Source: Clostridia bacterium
GTDB taxonomy: Bacteria > Bacillota > Clostridia > Lachnospirales > Lachnospiraceae
Assembly (NCBI GenBank): GCA_910574475.1
Contig: CAJTAT010000002.1
Coordinates: forward strand, 187,078 to 251,077
Direction of reading: 5' to 3'
Length of the DNA stretch: 64,000 nucleotides
Both the position numbers and the translations under genes were made by a program. Positions 7,490-16,533 of the stretch are shown here, one piece after another (the stretch's first letter is position 1; each line of letters opens with the position of its first letter). The notes beneath the pieces were generated by a model. That model was not told where the DNA came from, did no database searches, and saw only the letters and a list, made by a program, of their open reading frames with translations.

Positions 7490-8199
7490 CTTACAATCCT
7501 CCCATACTCCAGAATAATTTTATCAATGATCCTTGACGCTTCATTTTTCGTCAGACTGTCTATAGACACTTCTAAAGCTATTTTATGATATTTTACGAGA
7601 TCATTCAAGTATCCTTTTTGTGCCTGAGTAATCGGCCCCTGTTTTTTCGCCTTATAAATCAGGATTCGAGGGGCAAACAATTCTTCGGGGCTGTCTGGAA
7701 ACTGGACACGCATCCGATGGTACAGTTCCATAGCCGCAAAAGCGTCAGATGATGCACGGTGAGCATTTTCCTGCCTGATCTGGTAATACTTACACATAGA
7801 CTGAAGACTTCTGTGTTCCATCTCAGGAAATAATGCCCTGGCAATTTTCAAGGTATCAATTCCCTCTTTTTCAAAAGTCAGACTCATATTCACTGCATTG
7901 CGTTTTACGAAGCTATAGTCAAATAAAATATTGTGGCCCAGCAAAGGAAAATCCTGACAAAATTCCACCAGCTCTTTTACTGCTTCCTTTGTATCTTTTC
8001 CTCTGGCTGCCATCGCGTCTGTAATCCCAGTCAGTTCTTCAATCCGACTGCTAATTTTTATTCCAGGATTCACCAGAGTTTCATACGTCCCACACACTTG
8101 GCCATCCACTACTTTTACTGCGCCGATTTCCAAAATCCGGTCTGAGGATGGATTCAACCCTGTAGTTTCCAAATCCAGTGCGATATAAGTATCTGTCAT
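7486..8199 (-). CDS. DnaQ-like 3'-5' exonuclease
   Basis: About 237 residues. The DEDDh exonuclease fold occupies about 1-170: motif I ALDLETTGLN, motif II GHNILFDYSF, and motif III HRASSDAFAAMELY with the catalytic His and Asp. It resembles the proofreading part of PolC and DNA polymerase III epsilon and removes nucleotides from DNA or RNA 3' ends. A C-terminal tail of about 60 residues is helical and of unknown role. The start at 8199 has AAAAGGAAC before it. It lies 17 nt after the radical SAM gene. Confidence 0.87.
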   Translation of the reverse strand: MTDTYIALDLETTGLNPSSDRILEIGAVKVVDGQVCGTYETLVNPGIKISSRIEELTGITDAMAARGKDTKEAVKELVEFCQDFPLLGHNILFDYSFVKRNAVNMSLTFEKEGIDTLKIARALFPEMEHRSLQSMCKYYQIRQENAHRASSDAFAAMELYHRMRVQFPDSPEELFAPRILIYKAKKQGPITQAQKGYLNDLVKYHKIALEVSIDSLTKNEASRIIDKIILEYGRIVR

Positions 8200-8216
8200 G
8201 TTCCTTTTATCCTTTA

Positions 8217-9926
8217 CTATTTCTTGTTTATACTCCCATGTCTCCACTGGCTCACGTAAGCATCATTGGTTAAGGGATTTCTCTTACTGTAATCAAAAAT
8301 CAGATAAACGGGTTCTTCTTTTCCCACTCTCAGTACTTCTACGTGGGTTTGCTTTCCTGTCTGTCTCTGAATCTCTTGTATTTTCTGCCTAAAATCACTC
8401 TGATCTGTTGCAAAAGGCGGGCGGCTCTTCATTCGTTCCCGCAGATATATATCAATCGTCAAAAGTTCCCGATAGAGCCTTTCCTCCTCCGGCAGGCGTT
8501 CACAGATAAAGTCCAAAAGGATCTCATATCTTTGTATCCTGGAATGATTTCTCCCTGTCAAACCCTTTCTGTCATAAAAAGCAGCCAATTCCTCAAAAAG
8601 GTGAAAAGCAGAAGAAAAGTTCTCCAGCAATTTTTCTAAAGTATTCCTAAATTGAACACTATTATAATAGATTTCCACCATTTCTTCAATTGCCTTTAAC
8701 TTCAAAATATCAGAAAAAGACAGCCAACTGCTGTATAAAATTTCATAAGGCGCTTTATCCCGAAAGACAATTCCATAATTTTTCGCTTCCCGATAAATAT
8801 TTGTCCCTTTTAACACTTTTAAAAATCCTAGTTGAAGCTGCTCCGGCTTCATGGCGAAGACTTCATCAAAAGATCTGGCAAAGCTTGTATAATCCTCAAA
8901 AGGAAGCCCTGCAATCAAATCCAAGTGCTGGTGAACATTTCCCATCTTATGAATCTTAGCCACGTTCTCTTTCAGCTTCTTCAAATCCATCTTCCTGTTA
9001 ATAGCCTGAATCGTCTCAGGATTTGTAGATTGTACCCCTATCTCAAGCTGAATCAACCCCGGGCGCATCTTTTGAATCACATTCAATTCTTCTTCTCCCA
9101 GTAAATCAGCAGCAATCTCAAAATGAAAATTCGTCACTCCATTGTCATGCTCCAAGAGATAATTCCAGATCGCCAGAGCATGACTGCGCCGGCCATTAAA
9201 TGTGCGATCCACAAATTTTACCTGCGAAACACGTTGATCTAGGAAAAATTGTATCTCCTGCTTCACGAGTCCCAGATCCCGAAAACGGACATGTCTGTCA
9301 ATAGAAGAGAGACAATAACTACAGGAAAAAGGACATCCTCTGCTGGACTCATAGTAAATGATTCGATGCTGGAAGTCGGCCAAATCCTTATAGGGAAAAG
9401 GTATTTGATTGATTTCTGGCAAGAGTTCTTTTTCATTGAACTGTATCTTTTTCAATTCTTCCGACTTAGCCTTGAAACGATATACAGCTCCCGGAACTCT
9501 GGAAAAATTATAATTCCCATCTTGATTATTTACATAACATTCCAATAACAGACAAAAGCTTTCCTCTCCCTCGCCTGTCAATATTCCTGTTAGCTCTGGA
9601 TGTGCCTCCAACATCTCCTCTGCATCATAAGATACTTCCGGTCCCCCCAGCCAGACGGGCACGCTGGGCATCACCTTGCCACACTCTGTCACAAGCTCCT
9701 TAACATATTCAATATTCCATATGTAGCAGGAAAATAACAAAACTTCTGGCTTTTTTTGATAAATGTCCCTCAGAATTTCCTCCACTCTGTGGTTGATTGT
9801 AAATTCTGCCAGCTCCACATGGGAGGCTAACGCTCCTGCCGCCCCTTTCAAGCTATATATGGCCAGATTGGAGTGAATATATTTTGCATTGATTGCCACC
9901 AGTAAAATCCGCATCGTCTTTCTCAT
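8217..9926 (-). CDS. B12-binding radical SAM protein
   Basis: Up to 569 residues. The N-terminal domain (about 5-140) is a cobalamin-binding fold (MRILLVAINAKYIHSNLA). The radical SAM core (about 170-400) has the cluster motif GCPFSCSYCLS. A helical C-terminal domain (about 430-565) looks like DUF4080. Such proteins use a 4Fe-4S cluster, S-adenosylmethionine and probably cobalamin; the substrate of this family is unknown. The first ATG lies only 2 nt after the T run of the SRP RNA terminator, so the second ATG (9914, preceded by GAGAAAG) may be the true start. A gene-specific promoter was not found. Confidence 0.85.
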   Translation of the reverse strand: MRKTMRILLVAINAKYIHSNLAIYSLKGAAGALASHVELAEFTINHRVEEILRDIYQKKPEVLLFSCYIWNIEYVKELVTECGKVMPSVPVWLGGPEVSYDAEEMLEAHPELTGILTGEGEESFCLLLECYVNNQDGNYNFSRVPGAVYRFKAKSEELKKIQFNEKELLPEINQIPFPYKDLADFQHRIIYYESSRGCPFSCSYCLSSIDRHVRFRDLGLVKQEIQFFLDQRVSQVKFVDRTFNGRRSHALAIWNYLLEHDNGVTNFHFEIAADLLGEEELNVIQKMRPGLIQLEIGVQSTNPETIQAINRKMDLKKLKENVAKIHKMGNVHQHLDLIAGLPFEDYTSFARSFDEVFAMKPEQLQLGFLKVLKGTNIYREAKNYGIVFRDKAPYEILYSSWLSFSDILKLKAIEEMVEIYYNSVQFRNTLEKLLENFSSAFHLFEELAAFYDRKGLTGRNHSRIQRYEILLDFICERLPEEERLYRELLTIDIYLRERMKSRPPFATDQSDFRQKIQEIQRQTGKQTHVEVLRVGKEEPVYLIFDYSKRNPLTNDAYVSQWRHGSINKK

Positions 9927-9927
9927 G

Positions 9928-9962
9928 TTAAAAAGGAACTACTGCATGGGCAATAATTCCTT
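9928..9962 (-). terminator. Rho-independent terminator after SRP RNA
   Basis: A 13-bp stem with two G-U pairs (arms AAGGAATTATTGC and GCAGTAGTTCCTT on the minus strand), a 4-nt loop and TTTTTAA. It ends just before the radical SAM gene. Confidence 0.8.
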
Positions 9963-9988
9963 TGTCAAACTACTTTCTATTTTTTCAT

Positions 9989-10250
9989 CCGCGCATCTCG
10001 CTTTGAACTTAGAACAGAACCGTTACCTCTGTAGCCGGCTCAGCCCAGGCTGCCTCGCGGCACACAAAAGGTTCTATTTAGAGCTGCTTCATTCCTGACC
10101 TGACTCGGTTCATAGATTTTTGTTGCGCAAGACCCAGACGTCATCGCTGCTTGCAAAGGGCTGCATACTGCCCAAAAGCCCGAGGCAAGATATCACCCCT
10201 GCTATAGCGGATTGCAGGTACAGGACACCGCTAACTCCCCGGCTGCGCGG
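9989..10250 (-). ncRNA. ffs: large-type signal recognition particle RNA (scRNA)
   Basis: About 262 nt. The Ffh-binding domain IV is clear on the minus strand: GTCAGGTCAGGAATGAAGCA, close to the near-universal GTCAGGTCCGGAAGGAAGCAGC. The 5' part (GTTAGCGGTGTCCTGTACC, then GCAATCCGCTATAGCAGGG) is the Alu domain of Bacillus/Clostridium-type SRP RNA. The ends CCGCGCA and TGCGCGG pair to close helix 5, which sets the limits. The RNA scaffolds Ffh for co-translational membrane targeting. Short reading frames across this region are not genes. Confidence 0.93.
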
Positions 10251-10278
10251 AAATCTTGGACTATTTAAATAGGCTTTT

Positions 10279-10307
10279 AGTATATCCTTTCCTGAGTTAT
10301 TTGTCAA
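10279..10307 (-). promoter_or_regulatory. SRP RNA promoter inside the end of tadA
   Basis: TTGACA (10302-10307) and TATACT (10279-10284) are 17 bp apart on the minus strand. The -35 box overlaps the last codons of tadA. The start would be near 10272, about 20 nt before the mature 5' end, leaving a short piece to trim. Confidence 0.75.
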
Positions 10308-10773
10308 CGGGTTTCTTCTTTGCCGCCCGCAATCCTTTAAAAAACTCCGTCAACATCTGGCTGCACTCCTCCTTTAATACTCCCCGGCTTACCTCTACCT
10401 GATGATTAAACTCGGGCATTTCCAAGAGATTTAAAATAGATCCTCCACAGCCTGCCTTAGGATTCATAGCTCCAATGACCACACGTCCTACTCTAGCCTG
10501 GACAATCGCCCCTGCACACATCTGGCATGGTTCCAAAGTAATATACATAGTGCAGTCCTCCAGACGCCAATCCCCTGTCTTTTTGCTGGCTTTCCGAATG
10601 GCATTAAGCTCCGCATGGGAGAGAGTATTTTTATCTGTATTTCGCCTGTTATATCCCCTGGCAATAACCTTATCATTTTGTACAACCACACAGCCGATGG
10701 GGACTTCATCCAGAGCATAAGCCTTTTTTGCCTGCTTTAATGCCTCCTTCATATATCTTTCGTCTGTTGTCAT
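10297..10773 (-). CDS. tadA: tRNA-specific adenosine deaminase TadA
   Basis: 158 residues, typical for TadA. It converts adenosine 34 of tRNA-Arg(ACG) to inosine, so one tRNA reads three codons. The zinc-binding, catalytic HAELNA (His and proton-shuttle Glu) and PCQMCAGA (two Cys ligands) are present. The start ATG at 10773 follows GGAAGGAGAG. The last codons contain the SRP RNA promoter, an order (tadA then SRP RNA) often seen in Firmicutes. Confidence 0.95.
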   Translation of the reverse strand: MTTDERYMKEALKQAKKAYALDEVPIGCVVVQNDKVIARGYNRRNTDKNTLSHAELNAIRKASKKTGDWRLEDCTMYITLEPCQMCAGAIVQARVGRVVIGAMNPKAGCGGSILNLLEMPEFNHQVEVSRGVLKEECSQMLTEFFKGLRAAKKKPVDK

Positions 10774-10834
10774 TTCTCTCCTTCCTTAGATGGCTATTCA
10801 CAGCCGCCATCTGTTCCTTTCAAACTTATGAGAG

Positions 10835-11866
10835 TTATTCTAAAGTACGGCACCAATAGCCAAATCCTCTTCCTTTTCCAGGGTTTTCTTTCATCACCTT
10901 AAATTCCTGAAAGCCAAACATAGCCGCCATCATCTGTTCCTGATTATTATAGATACCAGGAACGCCTATTTGATAGCGCACTTTTGATTCTTCCTGCCGC
11001 CGTACCAGAAGAATGTGGTGGTATTGGTACAAGCCATGAAGCAAAAAGCTATTATTGCCAAGCCCCCATTTATCTCGGGGAACTCTCGCCATGTCTCTGG
11101 CCCCCAACCGTATGCTGGAAACGACCGTATCGCCCTCTACATAACGCATCACCGGAAAATGGTTCACCAAATACTCCCATTGGCTCCAGCGGAGATCCTG
11201 GAATCCTGGCTTCTCCGAAACAGTTTCCACAGTTCTTTTAACTGTAGTTCTCTCCTCCGTTTCTGCTAAAGTCTCCAGTGACTGTTGCTTCGTATCGATT
11301 GGTTGCTGCTTTGTTGTTTCTACTGTATCAACTTCTGCTGCCTCAATTTTCTCTTTTTCCACGTCAACTGTTGCTTTCTGGTCTTCTGTCTTCACCAGTT
11401 GAAGCTGCCTTTTTTTCCCTTCTTGCTTGAAATTTTCTTCCAAAGTTTTCTCCACGGGATCTTGCCTGGCAAACCTCCTTACGGGTTCAAACCGATCTAC
11501 ATCAACTGGAAAATCATCCCAGTCTGCTGCAAAAATACGATCTTCCCCCTGAATATAGATTCCCCGGCTTTCCTCCAGGCCAAAATTGCCGCCCATAAGG
11601 CTGTCCGTCTCTGTGACTCCATTCCATTCCAGGGCGCCATTTCTACTTTCCAGCTCTCCCAAAAAAATCCCCTGCAGCCGATCTCTTTTCTGGGTAAAGA
11701 TATACACTTGATACGGCTGCTGATTCCGTGTGTAAAATCCCTTCATATGTACTGAGATCCTACAGGATCCACCTCGGGCATTAACCTTCACAAAGCCTGT
11801 ACTCTCTCTTTTTTCTCCCTGTTCATATCCATAGATATAAGAAACTAACCGTTTATAATCAGACAA
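10835..11866 (-). CDS. conserved hypothetical protein, possibly DUF6128 type
   Basis: 343 residues, no signal peptide or membrane segment. The N-terminal domain (about 1-135) is beta-rich, with SCRISVHMKGFY and YIFTQKRDRLQGIFLGEL. A charged linker (about 145-215) is rich in Glu, Lys and Thr. The C-terminal domain (about 220-343) begins LRWSQWEYLVNHFPVMRYV and has HGLYQYHHILL and FGYWCRTLE. I recall proteins of this form in Lachnospiraceae, probably under DUF6128, but the function is unknown. It lies 61 nt before tadA; a hairpin (AGATGGC...GCCATCT) without a T run sits between them. Confidence 0.65.
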   Translation of the reverse strand: MSDYKRLVSYIYGYEQGEKRESTGFVKVNARGGSCRISVHMKGFYTRNQQPYQVYIFTQKRDRLQGIFLGELESRNGALEWNGVTETDSLMGGNFGLEESRGIYIQGEDRIFAADWDDFPVDVDRFEPVRRFARQDPVEKTLEENFKQEGKKRQLQLVKTEDQKATVDVEKEKIEAAEVDTVETTKQQPIDTKQQSLETLAETEERTTVKRTVETVSEKPGFQDLRWSQWEYLVNHFPVMRYVEGDTVVSSIRLGARDMARVPRDKWGLGNNSFLLHGLYQYHHILLVRRQEESKVRYQIGVPGIYNNQEQMMAAMFGFQEFKVMKENPGKGRGFGYWCRTLE

Positions 11867-11983
11867 AAAACCCCTCCTTTTCCAATACCGCAGCTCTCTC
11901 CTGTAAAGTGCTGCAATTTATCATCTATACTGGAAATATTCTATGCCTGACTTGTCTTTCTCATGTCCATTTTGGGAAAAAAT

Positions 11984-12862
11984 CTACTGTTTTTCACAAA
12001 TTCTATTCGTAAACTCTGCAAACTGCTCCAATGTAAGGGCCTCTCCCCGAATCCCTGAGGGAAGTCCCATGCTCTCCAGGGTAGCAGATGCTGTCTCCTT
12101 GGAAATCATAAGCTCTGAAGAATTATTAAGGCCATTGATCAGAGTCTTTCTTCTCTGATTAAAGGAAGCACGGATGATTCCAAACATCAGCTTTTCATCT
12201 TCTACCTGCACAGGAGGCTCTCTGTGGCATGCTAGCCGAATCACTGCGGAGCCAACCCTGGGCCGGGGCATAAAGCAATTGGGCGGTACATTCGCCACTA
12301 GTTCCGGGCGGGCATAATACTGTACTGCCAGAGATAGGGCTCCATAGTCTTTGGAGCCCGGTCCTGTCTTAATTCGATCTGCCACTTCTTTCTGTACCAT
12401 AATGGTAATACTATCCAGGGGAACATGGCTCTCAAAAAGGCTCATAATAATCGGAGTGGTAATATAATAAGGAAGATTCGCCACCACCTTAATTGGATGT
12501 CCCTGGTTCTTTTCCTCTGCCAGACATCTAATATCCAGCTTCAATGCATCTCCATGAATCACTGTCACATTCTCAAAACCACTTAAAGTATCTTCAAGAA
12601 TCGGAATCAACGCCTTGTCGATCTCTACAGCCACCACTTCTCTGGCCGCTGCCGCCAGGTATTGGGTCATAGTACCGATACCCGGCCCAATCTCAAGTAC
12701 CAAATCCTCCCTGGTAATCTGTGCGGAACATATAATTTTATCTAACACATGAGTATCTATCAAAAAATTTTGTCCAAACCTTTTTTGGAACACAAAGTGA
12801 TATTTATTCAGAACTGCTATGGTATTCTGGGGTGTTCCCAGGTATGGTGATGGTACATTCAT
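11984..12862 (-). CDS. rsmA: 16S rRNA adenine dimethyltransferase RsmA (KsgA)
   Basis: 292 residues, the normal length. It dimethylates A1518 and A1519 in helix 45 of 16S rRNA with S-adenosylmethionine, a late step of 30S maturation. Motif I (LEIGPGIGTMTQYLA), the acidic motif II (VEIDKALIP) and the catalytic NLPYYITTPI are intact. The C-terminal helical domain ends NGLNNSSELMISKETASATL. The start ATG overlaps the tatD stop (ATGA), so the pair is coupled; tatD-rsmA is a common order in Firmicutes. Confidence 0.95.
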   Translation of the reverse strand: MNVPSPYLGTPQNTIAVLNKYHFVFQKRFGQNFLIDTHVLDKIICSAQITREDLVLEIGPGIGTMTQYLAAAAREVVAVEIDKALIPILEDTLSGFENVTVIHGDALKLDIRCLAEEKNQGHPIKVVANLPYYITTPIIMSLFESHVPLDSITIMVQKEVADRIKTGPGSKDYGALSLAVQYYARPELVANVPPNCFMPRPRVGSAVIRLACHREPPVQVEDEKLMFGIIRASFNQRRKTLINGLNNSSELMISKETASATLESMGLPSGIRGEALTLEQFAEFTNRICEKQ

Positions 12863-13638
12863 CCTTGTCTTCCTTCTTTCAGATAAAATCTTCGGGCATT
12901 ATTATTCGTAGTGTCAATGACTTCTTCAGGGTCAATACCTTTTAATTGAGCAATCGCTTCCACCACATAAGGTAAATTCAAAGAAGAATTCCTTTTTCCC
13001 CGATTGGGTTCCGGTGCAAGATATGGGCAGTCCGTCTCCAAAAGGATCCGTTCTAAAGGCACCATCTTTACAACTTCTTTTAATTTTTTTGCATTTTTAA
13101 AAGTCACTACGCCTCCTATACCAATATAATATCCCATATTCAGATATTCCTGGGCCATCTCTATCGTATAGGAAAAACAGTGGAGCACGACCCTCCCCTT
13201 TGGCATCTGTGCTTCCTTGAGAACCTCCAGGGTATCGGCTGCTGCCTCTCTACTGTGAATAATAACAGGCCTTGCAAGTTCCTTTGCCATATCAAGTTGC
13301 TTGCAAAACCAATACTTTTGAGTCTCATGGCCTTCCTTGTCCCAATAGTAATCCAGTCCAATCTCTCCCACTGCCACCGCTTTCGGGTGTTCGCACTGCT
13401 TCCTCATCCAGGCAAAAGTCTCCTCATTCAGCTCGCCCACTTCATCTGGGTGGATTCCTACCGCTGCATAAATAAAATCATAATTTTCAGCTAAGGCCAA
13501 AGTGCTTTTTATAGACTGTAGACTGGCGCTTACATTGACTATTGTCTCTATTCCCTGTTCTTTACATAGTGCCAAAACCTTCTCCCTGTCAAAATCAAAG
13601 GCTTTGTCATCATAGTGGGCATGGCTTTCAAAAATCAT
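12859..13638 (-). CDS. TatD family metal-dependent hydrolase/DNase
   Basis: About 259 residues, the usual TatD length. Metal ligands in order: HAHYDD (His-x-His), GEIGLDYYWD (bridging Glu), IIHSREA (His), LHCFSY (His) and LETDCPYLAPEP (Asp). TatD proteins are 3'-5' DNases and also act on D-aminoacyl-tRNA in some bacteria; which applies here is not known. The start at 13638 follows AAAGGAACAACAAC; upstream ATGs would add residues not seen in the family. It is coupled to rsmA by a 4-nt overlap. Confidence 0.92.
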   Translation of the reverse strand: MIFESHAHYDDKAFDFDREKVLALCKEQGIETIVNVSASLQSIKSTLALAENYDFIYAAVGIHPDEVGELNEETFAWMRKQCEHPKAVAVGEIGLDYYWDKEGHETQKYWFCKQLDMAKELARPVIIHSREAAADTLEVLKEAQMPKGRVVLHCFSYTIEMAQEYLNMGYYIGIGGVVTFKNAKKLKEVVKMVPLERILLETDCPYLAPEPNRGKRNSSLNLPYVVEAIAQLKGIDPEEVIDTTNNNARRFYLKEGRQG

Positions 13639-13793
13639 GTTGTTGTTCCTTTGCTTATTGATATTCATGTGAAAGCCGCATCCTGGTGTTCTCAGCATCA
13701 TCTAAAACACTCAATGCGGCTTGTTTGTTTTTAAGTTCATAAATATTATAACATCTTACCCCCCGTATAGAAACCTTTTTCAAATATTTCTTT

Positions 13794-14726
13794 CTACACC
13801 TCTACCACATACCTCACATCCCCAAATCCCACGCAATCTCCGCACCGAATCCTGGCCTTCTCATTCACTTCCAATCGCCCTCCATTTAAATAAGTACCAT
13901 TGGTCGAATTCAGATCCGTCAAATAATATTGCCCTTCTTCCTTTGATATCTTCCCATGTATTCTAGAAATGCCCCGAGCCTTAATCCAGCCGTCCACTAC
14001 ATCTTTTTTCTTCCCAATCAAAAAGCTGTCCCCAGTGATTTTCATATCAGGATAGGCCGGATTTTCGCTGCGCAATACTAAGCTCTCCCCTTTCTTCCTT
14101 TTTAAAATCATTGTCTCTGATGAAATACTTTTGTCTTCTGCCGGGATTGGGTCACAATCCAGTTCTACTATCTTTTCCTCGGTTATCTCCTCCTCTTCTT
14201 TCCATTTGCCAAGCATCTCTCCCAGAGAAAGGTATTTTTCACCAGCCATACGATAAAATTCGTATCCAAGAGATACCACTTTCTGATCCTGGCTGTCCAG
14301 GTGATCTAAAAGATATTCTGCCAGCTCTAAAAGCTCCTCCTGTATATCCTGCTGGCAGAAAGGAAAATAACAAAACGACAGCTCCCAGCTATCAGGTTCC
14401 AGATAAATATAATCAGGGTTTAAAAAAATCTTGTCTGTGTCCAAAAGATATTCACTGCAGACCTGTACAACTGCCAAAAGTTCTTCCAGCATAAGGCGTA
14501 ACTCTCTGGAAGATAAACGTTTACGCTCCAAAACCAATCGGAGACTTTGTCTGGATGTAATTTCATAATAAAATAATGCCTTTCTATCTATAAGGCTCAA
14601 CCTGCAACTCAGTAAACCGGGAATCTGATTGCGAACCAGCATCTCAACCTGATACTGTTCTTTGAATTCTTCCTGTTCTATCACCATATAATTTTGATCC
14701 AGTTCTCTTTTATAAGTAACTTTCAT
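13794..14726 (-). CDS. FHA domain protein with DUF6382-like N-terminus, Tad cluster
   Basis: 310 residues. The N-terminal part (about 1-165) resembles DUF6382. The C-terminal FHA domain (about 215-310) is intact: GISRIHGKI carries the Ser/Arg/His that hold phosphothreonine, followed by DLNSTNGTYLNG. FHA domains dock on phosphorylated proteins; FHA proteins of this kind travel with Tad-type pilus genes in Clostridia. It is the last gene of the pilus cluster, 12 nt after a TadE-like gene. No kinase gene is in view. Confidence 0.8.
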   Translation of the reverse strand: MKVTYKRELDQNYMVIEQEEFKEQYQVEMLVRNQIPGLLSCRLSLIDRKALFYYEITSRQSLRLVLERKRLSSRELRLMLEELLAVVQVCSEYLLDTDKIFLNPDYIYLEPDSWELSFCYFPFCQQDIQEELLELAEYLLDHLDSQDQKVVSLGYEFYRMAGEKYLSLGEMLGKWKEEEEITEEKIVELDCDPIPAEDKSISSETMILKRKKGESLVLRSENPAYPDMKITGDSFLIGKKKDVVDGWIKARGISRIHGKISKEEGQYYLTDLNSTNGTYLNGGRLEVNEKARIRCGDCVGFGDVRYVVEV

Positions 14727-14738
14727 CGTTATATTCCC

Positions 14739-15158
14739 CTATCTTTCTAATAATTGTTTTAACTGCTGTGTTCCTCGTATAAAGGTCACTGGGTTCAGGC
14801 GCTTTGCCTCTTCCCGTTCGCAAATTTCCAGACCGCCCAGTAGGCCAGTATTTCCAGTATATGTCACCACAACAGACCCCTTAGTCACCTCTACAGATAC
14901 TACATACTTTTTTAAAGCCAGCAAGCGTCCTGCTGCCAATCCCTGTGCCTCTCCTGTGAGCCAATCTTTTATTTCCGCCTCAGACTTATATTTCTGGTTG
15001 GCTCCTTTTCCTGCCAGCTCTGCCGCACAGGACGCCAGTACACTTCTGTCATGAAGATACAGGCAGAGGCAGATAAGTCCAGCAATCACCATAAGTAAAA
15101 GGGGAATTATAAATGATGCTTCCACTGTAAAGCTGCCTTTTCTCAATCTCTTTTTCAC
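14739..15158 (-). CDS. small TadE-like pilus assembly protein
   Basis: 139 residues. The N-terminus KGSFTVEASFIIPLLLMVIA is the type IV prepilin-like motif (Gly, then Phe and Glu at +5) followed by one membrane helix, as in TadE/TadG minor pseudopilins. The rest is a small outside domain of unknown fold. It overlaps the end of the prepilin peptidase gene by 4 nt, and the peptidase may process it. Confidence 0.72.
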   Translation of the reverse strand: MKKRLRKGSFTVEASFIIPLLLMVIAGLICLCLYLHDRSVLASCAAELAGKGANQKYKSEAEIKDWLTGEAQGLAAGRLLALKKYVVSVEVTKGSVVVTYTGNTGLLGGLEICEREEAKRLNPVTFIRGTQQLKQLLER

Positions 15159-15574
15159 CAGATCATCCTCCCAATCCAGCCCAAAAGCAGAAACGGCACC
15201 AGCGGGAATCTGTCAGAAAGTTGCCGCTTATGAAAGAGCAGACACACCAATGCCAGCAGTGCACAGAGAAGCAGGCCTATAAAAAGGAAGCTTACATTCT
15301 CCCAGAAGCCCAGATAGATTCCAGTCACGCAGAGCAGAAGCCCATCGCCAAATCCTACAGCCTCTTTTGTCAAAAAGGCAACCATTAATAGAAAAATTCC
15401 AACTCCAATCCCGCCTGCTACTTCCCATATACTTTGATAGGAAATCCATACATTCAAGAATACTCCCAATACTCCAAACACAGCCAGACTCCACAGGCTG
15501 ATCTCCTGCTTTTTCCAGTCCAGAAATGAATTCAGCAGTAAAAGTATAAAGATACAAAAATGAACTATCACCAT
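15155..15574 (-). CDS. A24 family prepilin peptidase (TadV/CpaA-like)
   Basis: 139 residues with about five membrane helices, the short form that lacks the methyltransferase domain. The two catalytic aspartates are in LDWKKQEIS (first loop) and VGFGDG (the GxGD motif). It would cut the leader of Flp1 and the TadE-like pseudopilins at the inner face of the membrane. It lies inside the pilus cluster, overlapping the next gene, which supports this role. Confidence 0.87.
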   Translation of the reverse strand: MVIVHFCIFILLLLNSFLDWKKQEISLWSLAVFGVLGVFLNVWISYQSIWEVAGGIGVGIFLLMVAFLTKEAVGFGDGLLLCVTGIYLGFWENVSFLFIGLLLCALLALVCLLFHKRQLSDRFPLVPFLLLGWIGRMIW

Positions 15575-15592
15575 TATTTCTTCTCCTCTTTT

Positions 15593-16498
15593 CTAACTGC
15601 CACAGTTGGAACAGGGCGGCAACCCTCCTGTCTCCGAAAGGTGCATTGTATGAATCCCTCTTGTCAGTCCAGAGCAGTTTAAGCTTTCATGATACCGGTT
15701 TCCATCCTCTGTGATATAGACCACAGTACTTCCCTGCTCCCAGCAACGCTCGCATGGGTAATATTTTCCACCGCCAGTATTGCGCAATGCCTCTACGCCA
15801 CCCAGGGCAGTCTGCCGAATGGAAAGTTTTAAGTGGTGGCAACTCAAGCTCTGATGGTAGACCGTTCCATAATCTGTCACATACACCAGCGCTTCACCTG
15901 CCTCCTCTGACATTGTTTGCCTGCTGCCAAAACCTGTCCAGCCGCGCACTGTCTTTTCCTGCATGATCCTGATTGGGCGAAACCATGTGATACCTGGTGG
16001 AAGTATTACTTGATAGGATGCACGCAGAGTTAAGGTAGAATCAGAAACATTCCAGACTGTGCCAAGTGTAGATATTCCTCCAGTTCCCTCAGACAAGATA
16101 TTTGCTGCCGCTCTTCCTTCTAGATAACGGTTGATGGATACATTTACATAGGCAGTTGCTGCCACAGAATTTCCAACACCTTGTTCCGAGTCTGTCAAAT
16201 ATGCTTCCTGAGCCAGTATTTTTCCTGCGTCTGTCATAGCTCTCCCTACCTGAGTCTGAAGTTGTAAGAGCAGAAATAAATATAAAAATGCAATCATGCC
16301 AAATAGAAACAAGGGAAATACAAATGCCGCCTCTACAGTCATACTTCCTTTTCCAATGTGAGGGGTGTATCGGGATGCCCTTTCGCAGTGATTTGAAATT
16401 TGAGAATATAGAGAACTTTTTCGAATAACAGATCTGTCATTCTGGACTGCTTGGAGAGATTTGGAATTATTTAGACACACCCATGTACGAAAGAACAT
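15593..16498 (-). CDS. TadE-like pseudopilin with two C-terminal Cys/His repeats
   Basis: About 301 residues. A cytoplasmic lead of about 52 residues is followed by GSMTVEAAFVFPLFLFGMIA, a prepilin-type motif and membrane helix (TadE/TadG style). The last 90 residues hold two copies of one unit: VYVTDYGTVYHQSLSC...CERC and VYITEDGNRYHESLNC...CSNC. Each has a conserved YHxSLxC and a CxxC, a likely metal site or disulfide pair outside the cell. The start at 16498 (ATG) follows AAAGGGGTGTATCGTG. Confidence 0.7.
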   Translation of the reverse strand: MFFRTWVCLNNSKSLQAVQNDRSVIRKSSLYSQISNHCERASRYTPHIGKGSMTVEAAFVFPLFLFGMIAFLYLFLLLQLQTQVGRAMTDAGKILAQEAYLTDSEQGVGNSVAATAYVNVSINRYLEGRAAANILSEGTGGISTLGTVWNVSDSTLTLRASYQVILPPGITWFRPIRIMQEKTVRGWTGFGSRQTMSEEAGEALVYVTDYGTVYHQSLSCHHLKLSIRQTALGGVEALRNTGGGKYYPCERCWEQGSTVVYITEDGNRYHESLNCSGLTRGIHTMHLSETGGLPPCSNCGS

Positions 16499-16533
16499 CA
16501 CGATACACCCCTTTCTTTATTGTAAATATATTT

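Noticed and set aside
9889..10098. Plus-strand reading frame of 69 residues
   Set aside because: Covers the SRP RNA 3' half and its terminator in antisense; no ribosome site.
10110..10307. Reading frame of 65 residues on the minus strand
   Set aside because: It lies inside the SRP RNA gene and its promoter; the RNA structure explains the conservation.
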